From contig JAGGNK010006559.1 of assembly GCA_017590115.1 (NCBI GenBank), positions 14,333,478 to 14,397,477 on the forward strand: DNA of 64,000 nucleotides, in the 5' to 3' direction. Below are positions 49,201 to 63,000 of the stretch, piece after piece. Positions within the stretch are counted from its first letter, which is position 1. Every line of letters begins with the position of its first letter. Source of the stretch: Montifringilla adamsi. Lineage: Eukaryota; Chordata; Aves; Passeriformes; Passeridae. Below the pieces are notes generated by a model. That model was not told where the DNA came from. It was given only the letters and a program-made list of their open reading frames with translations, and searched no databases. A program made the position numbers and the translations under genes.

Positions 49201-52200
49201 AAAGGCAAACTTTTGAGGCAGGCGATAAGCCTCCAATTAGGACTTTAGAGTAGATTGTGTTTTAGAAAATGCAGTAACTTCTGGAATGAATCACTGAATT
49301 TGAAGTTGCTAGATGATTTTTTTCCTTAGCGGTCAAGGTTAAGCATAAGAAGAAAGAAACTCAGTGTAGGAGGATCACAAAATATGTTAACAGCATAACA
49401 GCCAAAGAAGAACTGACCCAGCCCTATGAGTTTGTGGATTTTACTTTTTAAATTGCTTTTTGAGAGTGAGCTACCAGAGCAGCAATACACTGAGCTTTCA
49501 GCCCATGCTCTCCTGTTCCTTCATCTCTCACCTTCAGTCACAGTCAAGTGACTCTGTCTGGCTCTAGTGAGCTCCAGCAAGCGGGCGTGAGGAATCCTTG
49601 CTTGCTCAAGTCCTCTTTCCTGGAAACTGGGAAGGCAGAGCAAAGCTGTGCTGCACAGGATAGCCTCCCTCTGTCAGACCTGACTGTGGGTGAGCTCTCA
49701 CCCCTCAGCTGCTGGCTCCACAGCCCTATGAGCACAGCAAAGCCACCTGAGACAGGGACACATGTTCTTCAGTGGCTGGCTCATGCTGGTGGGGAGGACT
49801 GCTACAAGAGCTGGGGAGCTTCTGTGATCCAGCCAGAATGTGTCCCAGCCCAGAACACTCTTTGTTAGCTGCCCTTTCTTAACATATACATAACAGTGAA
49901 ATTACATTCATTAAAAAAAAAATAAAACTGCACAAGCCAAAAGCAAAAAGGTCACCAGAACACTCCACTGCACACATTTGTCCCTTTGGGGATGGGAAGC
50001 AAGAATAAGGGGGCTATGGCAGCTGCCAGCCACAGTGCCTGCTGTGCTCCTGCAAGGTGCACTTGTACCATGGGGATGAGCCCAGCTGGAAACCTCAGCA
50101 GAACATAGAATACAGCTCCTTGCAGGCTTGCACTGTACTCATTTAACCTGAATTTGAAGGAAGCATATTGAGCACTTTGCATAGGAGTAGCAGCCCATCC
50201 TGAACATCGGGTTCTCTTTATCTTCCATTTCATAGCCAGGGCTCAGGAGCTCCAGGCATACCCTCTGTGGGCAGTGCCCACTGCCTGTGGATAGCATCAC
50301 CTCCTGATCTGCGTGCAGGAAAGGCATCACAAAGCAGAGCTGGGAACTTCTCTTGCCTGAGCTGCCTTTAAGATGCTGCTTTCTGTGCTCTAACACAAAG
50401 AGGTTCCCAAGAGCACATAAATATATTATAAAGCAGCAGAACACTCAATAATTAATTTTCAGCAAGGAGAGGGTTTTATTTCAACTGGAATGACATAAAA
50501 AAGCCTTTTGGATTCTCACAGTCTGTAAGTGAAAAGCTGAGGTGATTCAGTCCAAAGACTGTTGTGCAGAAGGCTCAGACAACGTGGCCCAATCCCCATG
50601 CACTGACACCCTGACTATGTTTGGCAAAAATGCAATTTTCTGCACAGAAAACACAGCATACACCAAGCAGAAGATTCTTTTCAGTCCTTTCCCCTTACTT
50701 TGCAACTAGGAATGGTCTTCCAGGTCTTTCATCCTTTCAGTCAGAGTTGTAGCATCCCAGAGGATCATTCCACTCTTTGACCAACAGTGAGCACTCTGCT
50801 CATATGTGATGTTGCTCCCTTTTCATATACAGTCGACTGGTAGTTGGGAAATTGAAGATTTAAAGTGTGTAGTTTAGTTGGAATAGTTAATTTACGGTAT
50901 TGCTGCTATTTTTAAAGTGTTAGGAACAGATAAATAATTAATTTGATTAATTACCCAAATACAAATGGAAGTTCATGAAGGATTCACTGTCTTGAGACAA
51001 CTGACTCAAGTAACTCTAGCTAGGGACACATAACTCTTTTCACCAGTACTTTGGGAGGCAGAGGGCACTGAAGCAGCTCTGCTGGTGTCAGGAAGATGCC
51101 TACATGCCACAGCTAGTTTAAGAGAACCAACAAAAGACATATGCGATTTGCTGAAAATACACGAAACCTTCACAATCAAGGGTAGTGCTACAAAGCTGGT
51201 TGCTATGAGAACTTCTCTGCATGCAGAGATACATAGGATTCTCAATTAATGACTTACAAATTAGTTATACTAAATTTCACTCCTCATTTATTGTCTTTAT
51301 TCATTTCACTGCTCAAAACCCAACATCAGAAAAATGCCTGCCTCTACACAATGCATTAATTTTGAGACTGGCTTTTTCAGCGCTTCCACTCTGTTGCTTT
51401 GTCTGTCATCCCTGGCAAGTCCTGCCACAGCAGTATAGCTCAGCATCAGGGTGATGGGGCAATGCACACAGCAACTCTTCCTTGCACAGGCAGCACCTCC
51501 CTGCACACCCCCTTCCTTGGCTCCGCCCCACCAGACCAGCTGCCAGCAGTATGTGCCAGGGACAGACTCATTTGTCACCTAAGGGGCTGAGAGAGGCCCA
51601 AGAAAGCTGAAACAGCTATGCAACCCCCAGATCACAACCTAAAAATACCAATAAAAGCCAGCTGCACTGGCTCCTGGTGCCACTGTTGAGGCTAAAGGCA
51701 GGGAGTTTTCATGTGAGGTTGGCATTCCCTCACCGATTTATCCAGCAGGTGTGGAAATTAGGGATGGAGAGACTTTCTTTTTCTGAGCACACTGTAATTA
51801 AAGCGCAGTAATAAAAGCCTAACTCCTGTGTGACTGTGGGCCAGCAGCTGGGTTGGTGCCTCACAGTAATGACTGAAGTGAGCTTGTCCCCTTTGCCCAG
51901 CAAATCCAGAAGCAGAATGGAGTGTGATGTGCTCCTGCTGGATCTCACTCCTGTTGTTTCTGTGTTTCAGTTACAGAAGCTTTTTTCCAGTTGCTCTTAG
52001 CCTGCTGGTGCTTCTGATGGGAAGAAGCCACCTCAGTATTGTACCAGCCTTCTGTGAATTTTTATGGCAGCTATTTTAGAACTCATTTCAGTGAGTTTCC
52101 TCAGATTTCTCAAGTCTGAAATGCTATGTGTTCCTGTAATAAGGATGCCACTCATAGCTAGAAGCACTTTTCCTACATTATTTATTCATTATTCTATCTG

Positions 52201-55200
52201 ATGAATGTGGGATGTGTTATGAATCCATGGTAGGAGATCTGGAGGTAAACTCATTTGCTTCTAGTACTATGTGATTAAAAAGAGACTCTCTGCTTGCGTA
52301 GGCAATGAAGGTATTGGATTTCTCTTATCACCAAGATGGTGAAAAACTCGATTCCTTTAATTTCCTCCATCAAGGAAGCAATGACTGCCAGCACAAGCAC
52401 ATACAGTGTGATCTATTCAGAAGATACAGAGTTGCTAGACTAGATATGTTCTCATCACTTGCAAAATGAAGAGCCAGGAAGTAGGCATTTAAAGGATAAC
52501 ATCAAATATTTAGGAGATAAAATCTGCACAGAGTGTAAAATGAAAGATTTAATCTGAGTCTTACCTTAAAGAGTTGGGTTTGTTTTCCTGTCTAGTATCT
52601 GCTGCTGAAATTCAAACGAAATGTTAGAATATATTATATTTGGGTACAGGCAATATATAGTTCAAAATTTCCTGGTTCAGGAATGTTGTCACTCAGGGTT
52701 TTGTTTCTGTCTGTGACAGAAGTACAGGCCTTAACAACCAGGTGAGGTGGTCAGAAGTTTCATGCAGGTTTAAAAGGGGATAAATGAAGAGACACATCTT
52801 TTTGGTTTCTTTGTAGTCCTACAGTTTCACCCTGCCCTTCCAACAAAAGACCCCAAACCAAAAACCCACAAACCTCAGCCTACTTGAGAAAACAGCCTGC
52901 CCTTTCTGAAGGTGAGCATGTGGCTGGCATTCAGGAACTGCATGGTGACAGACATGTAAAAATAGGACTGGTGTTCTTTGTCAAGGAGGATACCAGTACC
53001 TGCAAGCAGTACCAAGACTTTTGCCTGGGCATGGAATAGAGAGCAAACAAGAGATGGTGCTGCTTGGAGCACTGCCAGGACCTGCACAGTATCTCAGAAC
53101 CATGGAGATGGGAGGAACAGTCAGATGGGCATGACCCAAACAGACAAGAGGTGGCAACACTCTTAGGCAGAAGGCAGTTCTTTTCCAGATGTCCGATGCA
53201 TTCATTCAGTAGTCACTCACAGGCCCTGGGAGACACTGAAGGTATTGTGCACCTCTGTCCCAGAGGACAGACTACGTAAATGTACTGATGGGAGCAGGGC
53301 TAGAGAATGCCCTGCAAGCCTCCACTGCTTTCTCAGCCCTTCTGCACTCAGCCCTGGGCTCTCCCTCTGCTCCTCGCAGCTCTGCCTGAGCCCCACAGCC
53401 CTGCTGTCACCTGCCCTGGGCAGAAACACACTCCCAGGGCCAAGGACTCAGTCGTAGTTGTTTTTGCCTAGAGCTTTCCTCTGCATTTCTTGCATGGTTT
53501 CACTTCTGATCATGTTCACAATGTTCCCTTTAATGCATTGTGGCACTTTGTTTCTCAAAGTATTACTTGCACAGCTATTTTTCTGAGTGTCTTAGTGCTG
53601 AGAAGTGGAAAGAAGTGGTACAGGAAGATCCGAGAGTATAACGTCCTTTATTCAGTTGTCCCTGGAGGCTAGGAAGCTTGCAAGCTTCACATTCCAAGCT
53701 GCATAGAAATAGCTGCTTTTAATGGCCTGATGCACCAAAAATCCATGCTGGATGCTGGAGCTAAGGTGTCTCCTCTGCTCCCAAGCCATGGGCAGGCCAA
53801 GGAACCATTACACACAAACCACTGTAGATGGAAACTGAGCAAACACTAGTCCCACCAAGAGTAATACACCGTGCACACAAGTTGTCAGCATTTTGGTTTT
53901 GGGCTAGCCTCCTGGCTTTTCTGAGGGTGAGAAAGAAGTCCTGGTCTCCCACACTCAGCTTTTGCCCCAAGCCCATCCCGGCACTTGTGGACACTCTGCA
54001 GACCGCAGACAGCAAACAAATCCCTCAGCCAGAGGCTTTCAACAAGGTGCCAGTGACATTCCTCAGGGCAGTCCAGCAGTGGTGACAGCTGAGACAGCCA
54101 CCGTGTGAAGCCTCACAACCTACAGCAGAGACGAGCAGGTGAGGCTGCCAAGGGTCACGGAAGGATGGTGGCTCCATCCATCTCAGCTGCTTCCAGAGCA
54201 GCTTGTGGAAAGCTACAGCATTACACCCTCAACTGCAGCATCCACAACCACTGGGTACGAAACAGCCTCGTGGCTGCCAACAGACTGAAGGTGGGTGGAG
54301 AAACAGCTCTTGTTCTTATGGCTTTCTATATGGTGGGGAGGGAAGGAAGACAGCAGAAGGAGTTGGGATATATGTGTCTTCAGTCACCCCAGAGAAACTG
54401 GGAATTGATGCCTGGCATTCAGCCCTATTAAAAGGAGTGAAATTTCAAACTGTGTCAGAAAGCACAGCTTTCTGAGCACAACTTCACCAATGGAAATTCC
54501 CTCCCCTGCTAACAAACAGTGGGAGGTTTCTTTACTTTGGTGTTAGGAATTGAACTCTGAAGACAAATTTTCAATTCTCTACACTTTGAAAGAATGCAAA
54601 AAACCCCCGAAAAACAAAACAAAAACCAAAAACCAAAAAACAAAGACCCCCCCACCCCAAAAAAAAAAAAAAAAATCCCAACAAAAGAATCCCCCAGAAC
54701 GTCCATGGTAGGAATACAGAGCTGTACACATTTTAGTATACAGTTAATAAACTTATCTAAGAACAGAAGACATAATTTTTAAAAAGGTCAAGTTTAACTA
54801 CCATAAATATACTATGCTGGAGGGCAAATGCAAATCCAATGAAATCACGGTTAGCCAAACACCAGCTCCTACTGGCTATGCAATCTCTTAATCTGGTTAT
54901 GGGCTGGAAATATGGTTTCCAGGAAGACAATTTATAATTTGTAGATAAATCATGGGACTGTAGCACTGCAGAAGCAGAGTGAGAAAGACCCACAGGTACC
55001 ACAGCTAAACCTGGATGCACCGTTGCCAGATTTTTCCGCTGAAGGAGAGGATGAAAAGGGACAAAGAAGGAAGGAGTTTGAAGAGCTGGTTGCATAGCAT
55101 CAGCTAAATTAAGCCCCTGGCCCAGGTAAGCCTCAGCAGCTGTGTAGGAGGCCTGAAAGAGACACCTCCAGACAGAAAGAGATGTTGAAACCCTAAACGA

Positions 55201-56274
55201 AAGTTGTAGTTCACCTGAAGATTAAAATCTCTTTCTCAGAAAAGATCCCAAATAACTTTCTGACAAGACATTTTGTACCATCTCAGTGAAGTTAAGCAAT
55301 TTAGCAGTAAAGGCAGAAATCACCATCAGTCATAGGTTCTTCTTGATCTGAAAACTGGGGTCATGTGTGGAACTGGTAGGGCCCATCTCACCTCAGCACT
55401 CAGCAGCCACATAACTCTTTTGTGAATATTTGAGAATTGATAAAATCAGGCACAGATAAGAGAACAGGTTTACCCAAAAAAGTTTGTCATCAGACAAATC
55501 CATGGCATTGAATGGAAGAGAGTGATTTCTTGCTGAAGCTACTTGGCAAAATGTCCTCTGAGGGCAGATGCTGAGCATGGTGGTGCAATTGCCAGGAGGT
55601 CACTGCTTGACAACAAGTTCTTTGCCACATGTAAAACTCTCTTCTTCTCCTGACAGTAAGTCAGCCTTTAAAGAGCAGTAAAAACTGTTTAAAGATGACA
55701 CAATAAAATAAATACAAATTACTGCATCTTGTACTCAGTCACCTTATGCAAATCCCAGGGTGTGTTCTACATCGTGTGCCCTATCGTTACAAAATAAACC
55801 CTCAACGACTTTCCTCATCGGCAGAATTTTGGCAATCCAGGAAAATAAAGTGTGCTAAAAGCTGAGAATCTCATTCATAGAGTAACTTAAAAGAAGAACC
55901 CTTCGGCATTTTTGTTTATTTTTCTTTTAACACAAAAGCCTGATTGTAGAGGCTGCAAAGCCAGGTGATGAAGACACCAAATGATGATGATGGGGATGGA
56001 GTCCTGGCCTGTGATGTGTGGTGTGGAGCAGCCACACCTCCTCAGCAAGAGATTGTGTTTCTGCCTCCATCACCATTCCTGTGGCTCAGGGAGGAGATGA
56101 GCTTCTGGAATCTCCCCTCCTGGTTCCTCCTCTATCCCACATGGCATCTATCTCCCACCTTGGCACCAGCTGTTGCTGGCTGCTACCCTACACTGAATGG
56201 GTACATTTGTTAAGGCCAGAGGTACAAAAGAAAAACCTAGAAGCCTAGAAAATTAAAAAGGAGTTGGAAGAGAA
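43251..56274. other. Long gene-free stretch
   Basis: No exon, RNA gene or clear transposon is recognised in these 13 kb. Notable simple sequence includes the A/C-rich block at 54598-54680. A possible weak LINE-like string near 52420-52450 was not convincing. An octamer ATGCAAAT lies at 55746-55753 in a locally CpG-retaining stretch. Confidence 0.55.
54598..54680 (+). repeat. A/C-rich low-complexity block
   Basis: Runs of A and C alternate (AAACCCCC, AAAACAAAAC, AAAAACC, CCCCCCCACCCC) and end in a 17-base A run at 54659-54675. There is almost no G or T. The block gives misleading open frames on both strands. Confidence 0.9.
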
Positions 56275-57090
56275 AGAATCACAGAATTGTTAGGGTTGGA
56301 AGAGAACTCTGGAGATCATCTACTCCAAGCCCTCTGCCAAGGCGGGGTCATGTAGAGCAGGTAACACTAGAACGCGTCCAGGTGGGTTTGGAATGTCTCC
56401 AAAGGAGACTCCACGACCTCCCAGGGCTGCTTGTTCCAATGTTCTGCTCCCTCAATGTAGAGAAGTTCTTCCTCATGTTGAGGTGCAGCGTCTTGTGATT
56501 TAGCTGTGATTTATGGCGATTCTTATGATTTATGGCGATTGCTTCTTGTCCTGCCACTAGCCACCACTGTAAACACTCTGGCACCATCCCCTTGGCATCC
56601 ATCTTGGAGAAACTTACACGCATTAACGAGATCCCCTCTTCAGTCTTCTCCAGACTAAACAGGCCCAGGTCCCACAGTCTCTCCTCATAAGAGAGATGCT
56701 CCAGACTCAAATTACTTTTGTGGTCTTCACTGGACCCTCTCCAGTAGCTTCTTGTCTTTCTTGTACTGAGAAGCCCAGAACTGGGCACAGCCCTCACCAG
56801 GGCTGAGTAGACAGGGATGATCACCTCCCTTGACCTACTGGCCACACAGTTCCCCGTGCATCCTAGAATACCACTGGCCTTCCTGACCACAAGGACCCAT
56901 TGCCAGCTCAGCAGGACTCCCAGGTCCTTCTCTGCTTTCTAGTAGGTCAGCCTCCAAACTGTGATGGTACTTGGGGTTGCTCCTCACCAGGTGCAGGACC
57001 CTGCATTTTCTCTTGTTGAATCTCATCAGAACATTTCTCTCCACCCAATTCTCCAGCCTCCAGATGCTACTCCAGACCTGAAGAAGTTAC
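56275..57090 (-). mobile_element. CR1 LINE, 5'-truncated, minus orientation
   Basis: Reading the plus strand gives the reverse-complement 3' end AATCACAGAATTGTTAGGG, GTTGGAAGAGAACTCTGGAG and ATCATCTACTCCAA. On the minus strand the rest reads through the last part of the reverse-transcriptase ORF: MRFNKRKCRVLHLVRSN, SLEADLLES, then EVIIPVYSALVRAV and LSYEERLWDLGLFSLE. A long frame (56348-56890) is still open, but others are interrupted. Inside it a 15-base unit is duplicated (56507-56521 and 56526-56540). The element is 5'-truncated near 57090, and the exact truncation point is uncertain. Confidence 0.95.
56507..56540 (+). repeat. Tandem duplication inside CR1
   Basis: TGATTTATGGCGATT occurs at 56507-56521 and again at 56526-56540, a period of 19 bases. 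It is a private slippage duplication within the CR1 copy. Confidence 0.9.
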
Positions 57091-60000
57091 TTCTTCTGCC
57101 CCAAGGTGAGACCACTCTACACAGATGTTTGCTAAATTGTTCCCTAACACCTTGGGTTATGGGGATCTTGGCCTTTCTCAGCAGCCTGTCCTGATTCTCC
57201 ATGGTGTCCACCCCTAAAAAATGTTGCCTAAAATCTAAGCCAGCTCTGTCCTACTGCAATTGAAGACAAAACATCGATGCAATGTTTACTTTTAGCAAAT
57301 ATGTTGAGTTTATATACATTTTAAAGGAAATATATTGATTAGGGATTTTCCCCCTTATTTTTCTTGAGCAAGATATTTAGGAAGCTCTTACTTGCAATAA
57401 TGTCAAGGCTTCCCATCAATTTTGTTAACAGTCACTTGTCAAAGAGACAACACAAGAGCAAAGATTGATTCAGGAAACAAAAATGTGTAGTTGTCCAAAA
57501 GAGTTATGATTTTGGGTACAACATCCCCTTTCTGAAGTTAAATGAATGTTTGGTTTCATATCACGCCCTCAGCTTTACAACAGAAATGGACTACAGAGCA
57601 GAAACTGCTGGGTTTATGCCAAGGTGTGATGCAAAGTGTTGGTCAGACAAGGTTCACTGCAGACTGGCAGGCTCTAGGACCCCAACCAGGTGGGCAGCAG
57701 GATCATTTTCATGTGTGAGCAGCCCCCTTGATGAAATCAAGGCACAGCTGTTCCTAATCCCCCAGCCCATGCTGCCTGGTACCCCCACAGGAAGCTTTCT
57801 CCCTGTCCCCAATGGCCCTCTGTGCCCTGCCAGGGACTCCTCCCACATTGTCCTGTCCCGACCTCACAGCTGGGTCTGCACACACTTAAAAAAACAAACC
57901 CCAAATGAACCACACCTGATACTTGTTGCTGCCAGGAGGGGAAGTTTGGGATGCTTAAGTGGTGCTGCAGCCCCTGTGCTTGGCACTGGTTCAGCTCTGC
58001 TTGTAGCTGGCCACTTTTGATAGCATAACACATCTGATAGCATGTTGTACAAGCTGTAACAAGCACACAAGCTGCTGGGAGGTACAGGGCATGGCAGAGA
58101 GCAACCATGCTCAGAGGAAGCAGTTTTGAGTGGGTCTTGGTGGGAAAGCTCTGTTTGCTCATGACGTAGAGGGGCAGAACGTATACTATTTTTGGTGGGG
58201 AATGAATTTGTTAATTCAGCTGAATAACATCACTAATCAGCTGCTGCTGGTAGTTTCCATAAGGAAAGGAAATACTTTACATAAGTAAAAGCTTACTAAA
58301 ACTAGTAATAAAGAAAATAGAAGACAGGGAGGTTCATGTGTAAGCCAACCAGCATTCTAGGACGTGCAGTGCCCAGCTGCAAGTGCTAGAGCTCTCCAAG
58401 TAAGTGCAGAGATGATGCTATTGCTTTTGTTATTTGCTACTTAGAAATGTCTCACAGAGAAAATCAAGGGGAGTCATAAAATAACAGTGAGTTGTTTATT
58501 TGCATGACTGTCCCAGCAGGAGAGTACTGGTTTGCATGCGATTTGAAATCCCGCAGAGGATGGGATATAAACCAGGGAATGCTCATCCAAGATTTCAAAG
58601 TATGTTCCAGCAACCCTAGCAGTTCCTAGGGGAGAAAAACTCTCATAAATGAATGTTTTACTTGTCTCACTAGTATCACATAGAGTTTTTGACACAGGGA
58701 TTTTCTGTGAATTATCAAGATTTTGGCTGATATAAAAAATTTCTTAAAGCTTTTTGAAAGCCATTTCTCCATGGCAATAAGAGGTAGGATTCAGAATGAC
58801 TATTAGGACCCCACTGCTGCTGGCTTGTTTCATGATGGTGTGAAGCTCACTTTCTGTAGGAGATGGGATTGGTTATTCCTCCCTAGCACACGGTATGGCA
58901 GAGCTATTGAAGTCGGACTGTGTTTGAGTATTTTCTTTAGCCCCTCATTCAGTGCCTGGTGGATCATGCAGGGCTCACCTTGCCACAGCACAGTGTCACC
59001 AGCACCCTGGAGCAACAGCCTCAGCTGCTCCCAAGGCACTCTGGGTTTACTCTCTGCTTTTGTCTGCGACTTCAGCACCTCACATTCCTGCCTGCTCCAT
59101 GGGATGGTCAGAGTTGTCAAATATCTTCTCCTAAAGCCAGTTTTCCATTGGTTTCTCAGTTAGTCTCTGTCTCCATCTCCCTCAACATATCTACACAAGT
59201 ACATTTTGTGCATAATGCATCATTTTGGTGTGTGAGGTGTTTCATTGATCCAAGATACACTGTGAATGTTCAAAGAGACATTCTAGAAGGTATGCTTCCT
59301 ATCTTGTAGGCCAGTCCTTGAATTTAACTCAGGATGTAGAGGTAACTCTCTGAGCATGTGAGTGCAAATGAACCCATGAATTACACTTCCTGAGTCTCAC
59401 CAGGATGAATGTGCATTCCATTGCCATGCAATATTCTGCTCTGAGAGCCTTGGTGTCCAAGAAAGAGGGCAGAACAGCAAGCAGTTAAGAAAAGGTGTTT
59501 AAAAAAACCAAAACATCAAAGACGTAATCCTCCTAAAGTACACAAAGTTCTTCCCCATTAAGGAAGATGAGCCTCAGGATCAACATAAAGATTTGGGCTG
59601 TTACATGATGTTCTCCATCTTTGAGTTAATCTGTGTGCCAGGAGCAAAGGCAGCGCAGCTGTGCCGGAGCTGCTGCCGGTGTTTCCAAGCCATGTGGCTG
59701 GCAGGCACTGAGTGAGCAGAGTCGTCTTTAGCAGCACAGCTGAGGACCGAAGGCAAATCTGTGTCAAGGGATCTCAAACCATCGACGCCCTTGCTATACA
59801 CGGCAGGCATTCCAACAAGCAGTGAAAAGCAGCTGCTGGTGGAACTCCCTCAGGACACCCCAGCTCTACAGAGAGCTTTCAGGAATCAGGAGAGGACATT
59901 TACTACCTATTTGTGCTATTGCATCATTTAGGGACACTAGGCAAAACTCCTCCTTTATACCTGTGTCAGCTTGGCTCTCGTGGCAGAACTTTGCAGCTTC

Positions 60001-63000
60001 TAGATAAGAAAATTCTAGGACTGGTTATTAAGATTAGAACTCCAAACCAGATAAAATTAGAGTGGTCATCTTTATGTGTAACGTGTGGTATATTAAGGTT
60101 AGGGGAGCCAGATTCCAGCAGCTCAAACTGTAGTTACAAAATCTGTGCCTCTCCTCAAACTGAATTTCTGGAGCAGCCCAGGTAACTTTTTGCTCAGTCT
60201 TCATTAAACAAGAGAGCTGTGGACTGCACGGCCTGTGTTCACCAATCCTAAGAGTAATTGTCTGTAACTTCTGACTATGATAAAGATTCTTTAACAGTAA
60301 AGTGCACTATGTAAACAACAGAGATAAGATCAAAATAACTTGAAATTGGAACACTTGAAAACTTGGCAGAGAATCCGCTTAGGAAGTTTACATGGCAGGA
60401 AGGAGTGTGATCCCCCAAATGCTGGGGATTACATTTCCAAAATTACATCAGGGAGATGCAATAACAACTCCATAATATTTTGATTAGGAAGGAAGCAAAT
60501 AACATACTGCAGGATGCTGCTGTCATAGTACAACCCTTGAAATCACCCTCTTTAAAGGAAAAAAAAAAAAAAAAAAAAAAAAAAAAGGTGAGGAAAAAAG
60601 GAAATCATCCCACTGCTTAAAGATAGACAGGGGTAGAAGTCAATGCTTAGAGAAGGCATTTGCAGGATTTCCTTCCCTTACCACCATCTTCCTTTTGAAC
60701 CTATCAAACAGAAATCCATGTTTACCAAAACCCAGTTGTAGCCAAGCAGAAAAACTCATCTTCAAGTCTGCTGCAGCCAGCAACAGTTTCTTTGGGATCT
60801 AACTAGTCTAACAGGCTTTCCTCCCCTCACAAAAATTCTCAATGTTCTTCATTTCTGGTCACTGTCATTAAATCAGCCCACACCAGCTGATTTAGCTCCA
60901 GGCTCTCACACAGTGACATGCAGAGAGGAGAACTCAATAATGATGGTCACTTGTGATAGTTTTGGGGTTGAGGACATTTGAGACTGAGTCTGAAGATGCA
61001 GCTGTAGCAGGAACTGTTCTGGCTTTGTGCACTGACTTTTTCTTGAAACCAGGGTGTTAAAATAGCACTATCAGTTCCTCTCTCATGAGTGCCCACCACA
61101 TCACCTAAAATAGAAAAATGTCCCAAAGCCCATGTGTCTGCCCAGGGCACAGCAGGAAGCTGATGTGCTATTCTTTCCAACACTGAAATATCAGCACTCT
61201 TTGCATCTAGGTTCTGTTTTCATCCTGCAGAGCCTTTCTTGATGCATGTCATGACATATCTAAAACATAAAAAACCCCCTAACATAGGTCCACAAAATAT
61301 TTCCAAATACTAGACTGGGAAATAGAAGTCATAGTTCTACTATTATTAAAAAATAATAAATGCAATTGAGACACTGATTTCATAGCAAACAATAATTCTT
61401 TTTCTTATCCCAGTTAATCCCTTAACATGATAGTTACCTATTTATTGTCAGTATGAGGGAGGATAATGATTTAATCACCCTTTTTCTGTCTAGCATTCCC
61501 CATTACTCCATGGTTACAAGGCATGCTCTTCTCTTGAGATATCTAAAGGATTAGTATTGTAAAGATAAACTCTGCAGTATTACTCAACTCCCAGTACACG
61601 ACTTGGTTTTAGTCTGCTGCTTCCCACCCGAAGAAGAGCTTCTGTGCCCAAAAACATGTGTTCTGCATTTTCAATTTTATCTGTAGGCTGAAAAGAGGAA
61701 GTCCCCTTCAGTCTTGTCTCACTGCAACTATTAATTTGATACTTTGAACTTATTAACTAGCATCATTGTTAGTGCTGAGCAGTTTTAATGTGGGAGTGAG
61801 AATATGTCCTTCTCTCCTGTGAGGAATCTTATTTCAGACAGAGCAACTACCTCACAGAGAGAGAACAGACTTGGAAGATGCTGAAATTACGAAGAGCTGG
61901 GTTATATTCATGACCCCTCCATTATACAGTTTATATAATTAGACATAATGACAAAGTTAGTACTTGGTATCTGGCATCCGGTCCTCCCACAGATTTCAGC
62001 AACAGTGTGGATTCGTGGCTTCTCCAGGTTCTCCTCTCTAAGTATTCCTATTGCTAAATACTGAACGTCAGCAGTTAGCAAGTAAAACCACTCACAGATA
62101 TCCAGCAGGAAGCCTTCAAATCCAAACCAAACATTTGATCTTATTTTCAACACTTCAATACTGTGTTTTAGCCATCACTAATCTACTTGTAGTAGGTCAC
62201 TAGATAATAAACAGGTTACCAATTACACTGTCTTTATGTCATCCTCTGAAGTAAAAGAGGCTCCAAAGTTAATTTTGCCAGTCCTGAATCCCTCATGACT
62301 CTTGTTACGATGCTGATGAAGTGGCAGAGGGAACAAAAGGGAAGCAATATTTTCAGAATCACAACAGTTGTTACAAACCTATGTTTAGGCACATAGAAAG
62401 TGAGTGAAGTGCAGTGGAAACCTATTGCAAAGATCTCAAAAAGTGTTGTGAAATCAGAATTTCATCTGCTTTCTTGTGTTGTCCTCTGGGCTTGTGCACA
62501 ATAGAAAGGCTAAAAAAACCCAAACACCAAACCCAAACAAAAAAGAACAAAGGTTGTTTGACCTACAGTGCAACTTTGGTGGAAGCTGCATTCCTCAGTC
62601 CCCGGGTAGCATTGAAACTCAGACAAGCCAAAGCTCCTCAAAGGTTATAGGCACCAATATTTTCACCAGTAAGCACACCTCCACAAGGTTTCATACTCAC
62701 TTCCAGAGAGGCTACCAAATATCTCAGCACCTCTCAGACATGAGACCATTTTCAGTGCAGCAGCCTGGTGTCCCCAGGCAGCAGGAGGAGGTTCCTTCAC
62801 AGGATAAAGCCATTTATATGGGCCTTATGGTGGTCCTGTCCACTCTGCTGTTGACACCAGCACTCATCTACTCCCACAAAGAGCCTATTGATGGAGCTCA
62901 ATCAGGAAAACCTAAGATACAGAACAATTTCTATGAGCAGCTGGGTCTTCTGGGTGGGTTGCTGGACTTCTAATGCACACAACAGCTTGTGCGTATTGCA

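Noticed and set aside
51590..51700. LTR-like sequence with AATAAA
   Set aside because: A single AATAAA-like motif without TG...CA ends or flanking duplication.
52380..52560. Possible old LINE trace (a FADDTKL-like string)
   Set aside because: Only one short resemblance, with no second landmark in order.
56348..56890. 180-codon minus-strand open frame as a host gene
   Set aside because: It is the remaining reverse-transcriptase end of a CR1 element, not a host gene.
57550..58020. 156-codon plus-strand open frame
   Set aside because: Mixed low-content sequence with no motif, splice context or neighbouring exons.
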